From NCBI GenBank assembly GCA_937894065.1, contig CALCST010000004.1:1-52912 (forward strand): a stretch of DNA of 52,912 nt, given 5' to 3'. The position numbers and the translations under genes are program-made. The notes beneath the pieces were generated by a model, which worked only from the letters and a program-made list of their open reading frames with translations, was not told the DNA's origin and did no database searches. This DNA comes from an uncultured Parabacteroides sp. (lineage in GTDB: Bacteria > Bacteroidota > Bacteroidia > Bacteroidales > Tannerellaceae). How positions within the stretch are numbered: the first letter of the stretch is position 1; each line of letters begins with the position of its first letter. Below are positions 48,984 through 52,912 of this stretch, one piece after another.

Positions 48984-51308
48984 TTATAATCTCATTTTTA
49001 CATCATTGGCTGCCCCTTTACCTTTATATTTATTTTTGAAATTGTTGAATTTCCAGGTTACTGTTAAAGTGACATATCTGTTGTCTTGGTCTGCATATCT
49101 GCTGGTATATAGTTTACCAAGATACTGTTCTGTGCTATATCTTCGCCAGCCGAATAGGTCATATCCCCAAAGAGACAATACCAAGTTCTCCTTAAGAAAA
49201 CTCTTACGCAATCCGACATCGATGTTTCCGTAATCTTCATATAACTTCATTCCCATATTTCCGCCTGTACAATAATACATATCGATGTTCAAAATCATAT
49301 TCCAAGGCAATGAGATATAATTGTCAAGAGATAGGTCCAATGATGGTTTCCCGTATTTATAATAGAATCCTGCCATATCAGTAGAAAACAATTGTTTATA
49401 AACCCCGGCAGAAAAACTTGGAGTCCAACAGCCAATATTATGTTCGGCTATCAATGTTGCTCCCAATTCCTGATATTTAGGGAAATTGGTAAATGATGTC
49501 AATGTAACGGCACTCGTAACTTCAGAGGGTTCAGTATATAAAGCTATATAATCTTTGACATATTGATAATTAAAACGTAATTTCAAGAATTTATAACTGA
49601 TAGAATAATCCAGATCATATATTTTCTCAGGTTTTAGGAACGGATTTCCAATTTCCTGATGAAAACGGTCAATGTATTGCATATTGTTATTTAGTATGGA
49701 AAACGAAGGACGTGATACTCTATTGGAAAAGTTCAATGACATATCCACATTCCCGACAGGCAATGACAAGCCTAATGACGGAAAAAAATCCGAATACTTC
49801 CTGTTTACTACCTGTTTCCCATATTCGTCAGCTTCACTTCTGACATACTCGTAACGTAGCCCTAACTGCATGCTTAAATTATTGATTTGCAAATCAGTTG
49901 ATGCAAACGCCGCTATTTTCGATTCTCTGTTGCTGAAGTCATTGTTTGCTACAGCATTGCTTAATAAAGTTCCGTTTCCATTGACAAGGCTGTATTCCGT
50001 TCCGTATTGGAAAGAGAGATTCTCATTTATTTTTTGGTTTAATATACCTTTTCCTGCATAGACGCGAAATTGATTTGAATTTTCAGTTATTGAAGAAATC
50101 TTTCTTCCATTTATTACAGAAGTTTCGTTCGTCTCACCGAATGTATTCATATTTTGTCCAAAATAGTCAATATCCACCTGCATGTTCAGATGTTCGGAAA
50201 ACTTGCCCTGGTAAAACATATTAAGTTGGTGCTGCTTGTTGTCCATCAAGTAAGGTCCATCAGTGACAACATCTTCAATTAAATTATTATTTGCATATAA
50301 TTGATAACTGGAAGACAAAGAGGCGTTTTTGAAATCGTTGGTTGAATAACGGTATTGTGCGCCCAGAGAGTGCTTCTTGTTTAACTCATATTGCAACCCT
50401 GTTGTCAAAGTATGCCAATGTGTGCTTTTTTTATATTTACTACTGCTTTTCTGATTCCAAATAGTATCACTGGTTACAAGATAGTCCAAATTATATTTTT
50501 CTTGCCATTTTCTATCAGTATAACCGTACATTGCAAACACGTTAAATCCTTTATAATGATAGTTTAATTCAATGTTTTCTTTATGACCGAATTCATAGCC
50601 TTGCCGGGCATTTCCGTATAAAGACATGGAAAAACCGTTCTCTTTTTTCTTGTTTGTGATGATTTTCAGCACACTGCGCGTTTCTGCGTCATATTCGGCA
50701 CCAGGGTTTGTTATAAGTTCTATTTTCAAGATATTTTCTGAAGATATTCCTATTAACTCCGTGTTATCTCTAACTTTCCGGTTGTCAATATAAATTACCG
50801 GTGTTCCTTTTCCAAATACTGTATATCCGTCCTGATTGGCAACAAGTCCTGGAATATGTCTCAATACATCATCAGCTGTACCCAATGTGCTTAATAATGA
50901 ATTGGCTACTCCTGTAGTCAATATCCCGTTTTTCATTGAGATTATAGGTTTATGACCGACCACTGTCACTTCGTTCAAGGCAACTTCCGATTTTTTCAAG
51001 ACAATGGCTATATGGTCATTTTTGTTTCCTTTGGGTACAAATTCCGTTTCATAGTCTTCATATCCTATATAAGAAATTCTAAGAATATAAGAATTTTCCT
51101 TTATTTCCTCAAATTGTAATATCCCGTCTTTATTCGTTATCCCTCCGTATATTAATGAAGTATCTTTTTGGAGATATAAAGCGACATTGGCATATTCGAC
51201 AGGATTGTTGGACGAATCTGTAACTTTGATTTGTTGTACATAATATTTTGTTTGTCCTGTAACAAATAGGCAAATGTTGCATAGAATTAAAGAAATGAGG
51301 TACTTCAT
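48984..51308 (-). CDS. Outer membrane beta-barrel protein with carboxypeptidase-regulatory-like domain (second copy)
   Basis: 774 residues. Signal peptide (about 1-18, ending VTG), CarboxypepD_reg-like domain (VTDSSNNPVEYANVALYL, about 28-105), plug-like domain (STLGTADDVLRHIPGLVANQ and KGTPVIYIDNRKVRDN, about 140-235) and a long barrel ending RYVTLTVTWKFNNFKNKYKG. The architecture equals that of the protein at 23925-26213, though the sequences differ clearly. It lies between a TPR-LuxR regulator gene (upstream, same strand) and a C39 exporter remnant (downstream). Such proteins in bacteriocin or peptide loci have been proposed to act in export or sensing; here this is only inference. Confidence 0.9.
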   Translation of the reverse strand: MKYLISLILCNICLFVTGQTKYYVQQIKVTDSSNNPVEYANVALYLQKDTSLIYGGITNKDGILQFEEIKENSYILRISYIGYEDYETEFVPKGNKNDHIAIVLKKSEVALNEVTVVGHKPIISMKNGILTTGVANSLLSTLGTADDVLRHIPGLVANQDGYTVFGKGTPVIYIDNRKVRDNTELIGISSENILKIELITNPGAEYDAETRSVLKIITNKKKENGFSMSLYGNARQGYEFGHKENIELNYHYKGFNVFAMYGYTDRKWQEKYNLDYLVTSDTIWNQKSSSKYKKSTHWHTLTTGLQYELNKKHSLGAQYRYSTNDFKNASLSSSYQLYANNNLIEDVVTDGPYLMDNKQHQLNMFYQGKFSEHLNMQVDIDYFGQNMNTFGETNETSVINGRKISSITENSNQFRVYAGKGILNQKINENLSFQYGTEYSLVNGNGTLLSNAVANNDFSNRESKIAAFASTDLQINNLSMQLGLRYEYVRSEADEYGKQVVNRKYSDFFPSLGLSLPVGNVDMSLNFSNRVSRPSFSILNNNMQYIDRFHQEIGNPFLKPEKIYDLDYSISYKFLKLRFNYQYVKDYIALYTEPSEVTSAVTLTSFTNFPKYQELGATLIAEHNIGCWTPSFSAGVYKQLFSTDMAGFYYKYGKPSLDLSLDNYISLPWNMILNIDMYYCTGGNMGMKLYEDYGNIDVGLRKSFLKENLVLSLWGYDLFGWRRYSTEQYLGKLYTSRYADQDNRYVTLTVTWKFNNFKNKYKGKGAANDVKMRL

Positions 51309-51560
51309 AGTATATTGGATTAATAATTAATATTTTATTTAGAGCTTAACATTTATAAAAATGTTCCTAACAGAATAATACTTAATAATAAAGTTTTCTC
51401 ATAAATTCTTTTGTTTTATAAGTTTACAAGGGCAAAATAATGGAATCTCTAATTAGGAAATCTAAGTATATAGGAAGTTTTTTGTCTTATAAATATCTAT
51501 ATAACAGTGTTTTTGCGTTTTTTTTATTTTTCCATGCTGAAAAATCTAATTTTTGAACTA
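51309..51560. other. A/T-rich gap between the TPR-LuxR gene and the outer-membrane barrel gene
   Basis: About 250 bp without a credible frame. I see no TAnnTTTG box at a useful distance, no strong terminator hairpin and only one repeat-like word (TTTATAAGTTTACAAGGGCA near 51416, resembling the hairpin-ended elements). Confidence 0.5.
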
Positions 51561-52912
51561 TTAATATATGATAAAATGCAATAATAATTCCTCCAATTGT
51601 TTGTTTTCTCCGGGGAAACAGTTCTTTTTGATTTTCTGTTTGTACGAAGAAACAGTGTCTGCCTGTAATAACAATACATCCGCCACTTTTGATGTTTTTA
51701 CCCCCATAACAGAAAGTTGGCAAATACGTATTTCCTGTTCCGAAAGTTTCGGGAATGATTTTTTCAAAGACTTGGTAAACATTGGATAAACGGAATGGAA
51801 AGCTTCATCAAATAGTTCCCAATCTTTTTGTTCAAAGTCTTTAATAATATCCTTTTTCCCTCCATATAATTTTTTTAGGAACGGATTACGTCGGCATTGC
51901 TCTATATTTAATTTGCAAAACTTTTGCAATAAACAAGAGTTTTCCTGTTCTATTAGTTTTTTAGATATATTGTTTTCTGGATATTTGCCATTAGTCTCTT
52001 TCAGGTTTCTGATTATATTTTCGTTTTGGTGAATATTCTCAATTAGTTTATTGACCTTTTTTTGGTAATACCTTTTTTTATATCTCAGTCTATATGTAAT
52101 ATAGGTAGAAATAATAACAAATATTGCTAATCCCGCGATAATAAAATCTTTAATTCTGAGCATATATTTGTGTGTTTCTGTAAGTTCTTTTTCCTTTTGT
52201 TTATGTTGTAAACGTACAACATCTTCTGTTTGTAGGGAATTGTCAAGACTGTCAGCCAACATTTCATACTTCTTTTGATAGGCATAAGCCTCTTCCAATT
52301 CTCCTTCCTTTTTTGCCAGTTCACTCAGATAGGAATTAGCAAGGCATAATGTTGGCAGGGAAGAAGATTCCAAAGCCTGTTCAAGGTAAAACTTAGCGGA
52401 GTCCAGCTTATTCATTTGAAGATATATGTTGCCTATATTGTTGAATATGGCATATGGTTTACTATCCGAACATTTTATACCTAAATACATATGTTTAATA
52501 GCCAAATCGTTATTTCCACTTATTTGGTACATATATCCAAGACGGTGATGGATATTAGTCATTATATTACGCTTATTAGTAAACATCGCTAATGTAAGCG
52601 CCTGCTTATAAATGGTAATAGCACTATCTGTTTGATAATTTGCCATATAGGTTTCACCAATTTCTCTTAATGTATATGCCATTCTGAATGTATCCTTAGC
52701 CTGTTCGTAATAAGAATATGCCTCACGGAAATATGTTTGTGCTTCAGGATAAAGATAATTTTCCCAATTGACTTTGCCTAAATAGCTTGCAATTCTTCCT
52801 CTTAAAATCAGATCTTTTGAATTTGCAGTCAGTTCCTTTGCTTTTAGAAAGTCTTCCGTAGCCATAGCCCATTCTTCCCAGTCGCTGTGTATTCTCCCGG
52901 TCAGATACCAAG
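51561..52912 (-). CDS. TPR-containing membrane regulator with LuxR-type DNA-binding domain (partial)
   Basis: The frame is open to the right edge, so the N-terminus lies outside the window. The visible part has about four to five TPR-like helical repeats (ARFYLEQ-type: SYLGKVNWENYLYPEAQTYF, TIYKQALTLAMFTNKRNIMT, AKFYLEQALESSSLPTLCLA), one membrane segment (FIIAGLAIFVIISTYITYRL), a coiled linker (KVNKLIENIHQNENIIRNLK) and a C-terminal LuxR-type helix-turn-helix (FPKLSEQEIRICQLSVMGVK, then ADTVSSYKQKIKK). This is the Bacteroidetes one-component sensor layout with a periplasmic TPR part and a cytoplasmic DNA-binding part. It is followed on the same strand by an outer-membrane barrel gene, a plausible target. 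Confidence 0.88.
   Translation of the reverse strand, partial: WYLTGRIHSDWEEWAMATEDFLKAKELTANSKDLILRGRIASYLGKVNWENYLYPEAQTYFREAYSYYEQAKDTFRMAYTLREIGETYMANYQTDSAITIYKQALTLAMFTNKRNIMTNIHHRLGYMYQISGNNDLAIKHMYLGIKCSDSKPYAIFNNIGNIYLQMNKLDSAKFYLEQALESSSLPTLCLANSYLSELAKKEGELEEAYAYQKKYEMLADSLDNSLQTEDVVRLQHKQKEKELTETHKYMLRIKDFIIAGLAIFVIISTYITYRLRYKKRYYQKKVNKLIENIHQNENIIRNLKETNGKYPENNISKKLIEQENSCLLQKFCKLNIEQCRRNPFLKKLYGGKKDIIKDFEQKDWELFDEAFHSVYPMFTKSLKKSFPKLSEQEIRICQLSVMGVKTSKVADVLLLQADTVSSYKQKIKKNCFPGENKQLEELLLHFIIY

Overview
The window looks like chromosomal DNA of a Bacteroidales gut bacterium, most likely Bacteroidaceae (Bacteroides/Phocaeicola-like). The evidence is the gene content: an araD-araA-araB operon, a SusA-like GH13 enzyme, a GH92 mannosidase, an S46 dipeptidyl-peptidase, a PorZ-like protein, CarboxypepD_reg/TonB-type outer-membrane proteins and a TPR-LuxR sensor. 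Several promoters also fit the Bacteroidetes form TTG-N19/20-TAnnTTTG. No rRNA, tRNA, CRISPR array, phage or intact insertion sequence was seen. The genus call is inference.

Layout. 1-1.7 kb: the 3' part of an AAA-ATPase-like/PD-(D/E)XK protein and a Tat-type sugar-phosphate isomerase-like protein. 1.7-13.2 kb: an NtrY/NtrC-like two-component pair, divergent from a five-gene efflux operon (TolC-like, HlyD-like, two MacB/FtsX permeases, ATPase). The gap between them holds two identical-arm inverted repeats 21 bp apart and a -24/-12 type sigma-54 promoter, so the regulator very probably drives the operon. 13.3-16.9 kb: SusA-like GH13 enzyme and a type-B carboxylesterase. 16.9-21.3 kb (minus): araD-araA-araB. 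21.7-26.2 kb: OmpR-type regulator and histidine kinase, divergent from an outer-membrane beta-barrel protein. 26.3-30.4 kb: LOG-family protein, GH92, glycine-zipper lipoprotein. 30.4-30.5 kb: a probable small RNA gene with a consensus promoter. 30.6-39.1 kb (minus): leuS, yitT-like, rdgB and porZ-like, interrupted by an EptA-like transferase on the opposite strand. 39.3-42.0 kb: SDR, divergent Crp-type regulator, acyltransferase. 42.1-48.4 kb (minus): ruvB, flippase, DUF389 protein, DPP7-like peptidase. 48.4-52.9 kb: a truncated C39 peptidase remnant, a second outer-membrane barrel protein and a TPR-LuxR regulator running off the end.

The most unusual feature is a dispersed intergenic repeat made of degenerate 8-bp units (TTGTCAAC, TCAAAAAC, TTAAAAAC, TAATAAAC). 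In eight places it stands directly before a start codon, always in the same orientation, and in five of them in exactly the same register with the ATG. An upstream module of about 40 bp is nearly identical in three copies. The repeat seems to have overwritten the C-terminus of one permease, and it supplies the -33 TTG of two promoters. Other intergenic regions hold hairpin-ended elements, GC-rich hairpin clusters and arrays of A/T-rich palindromes.
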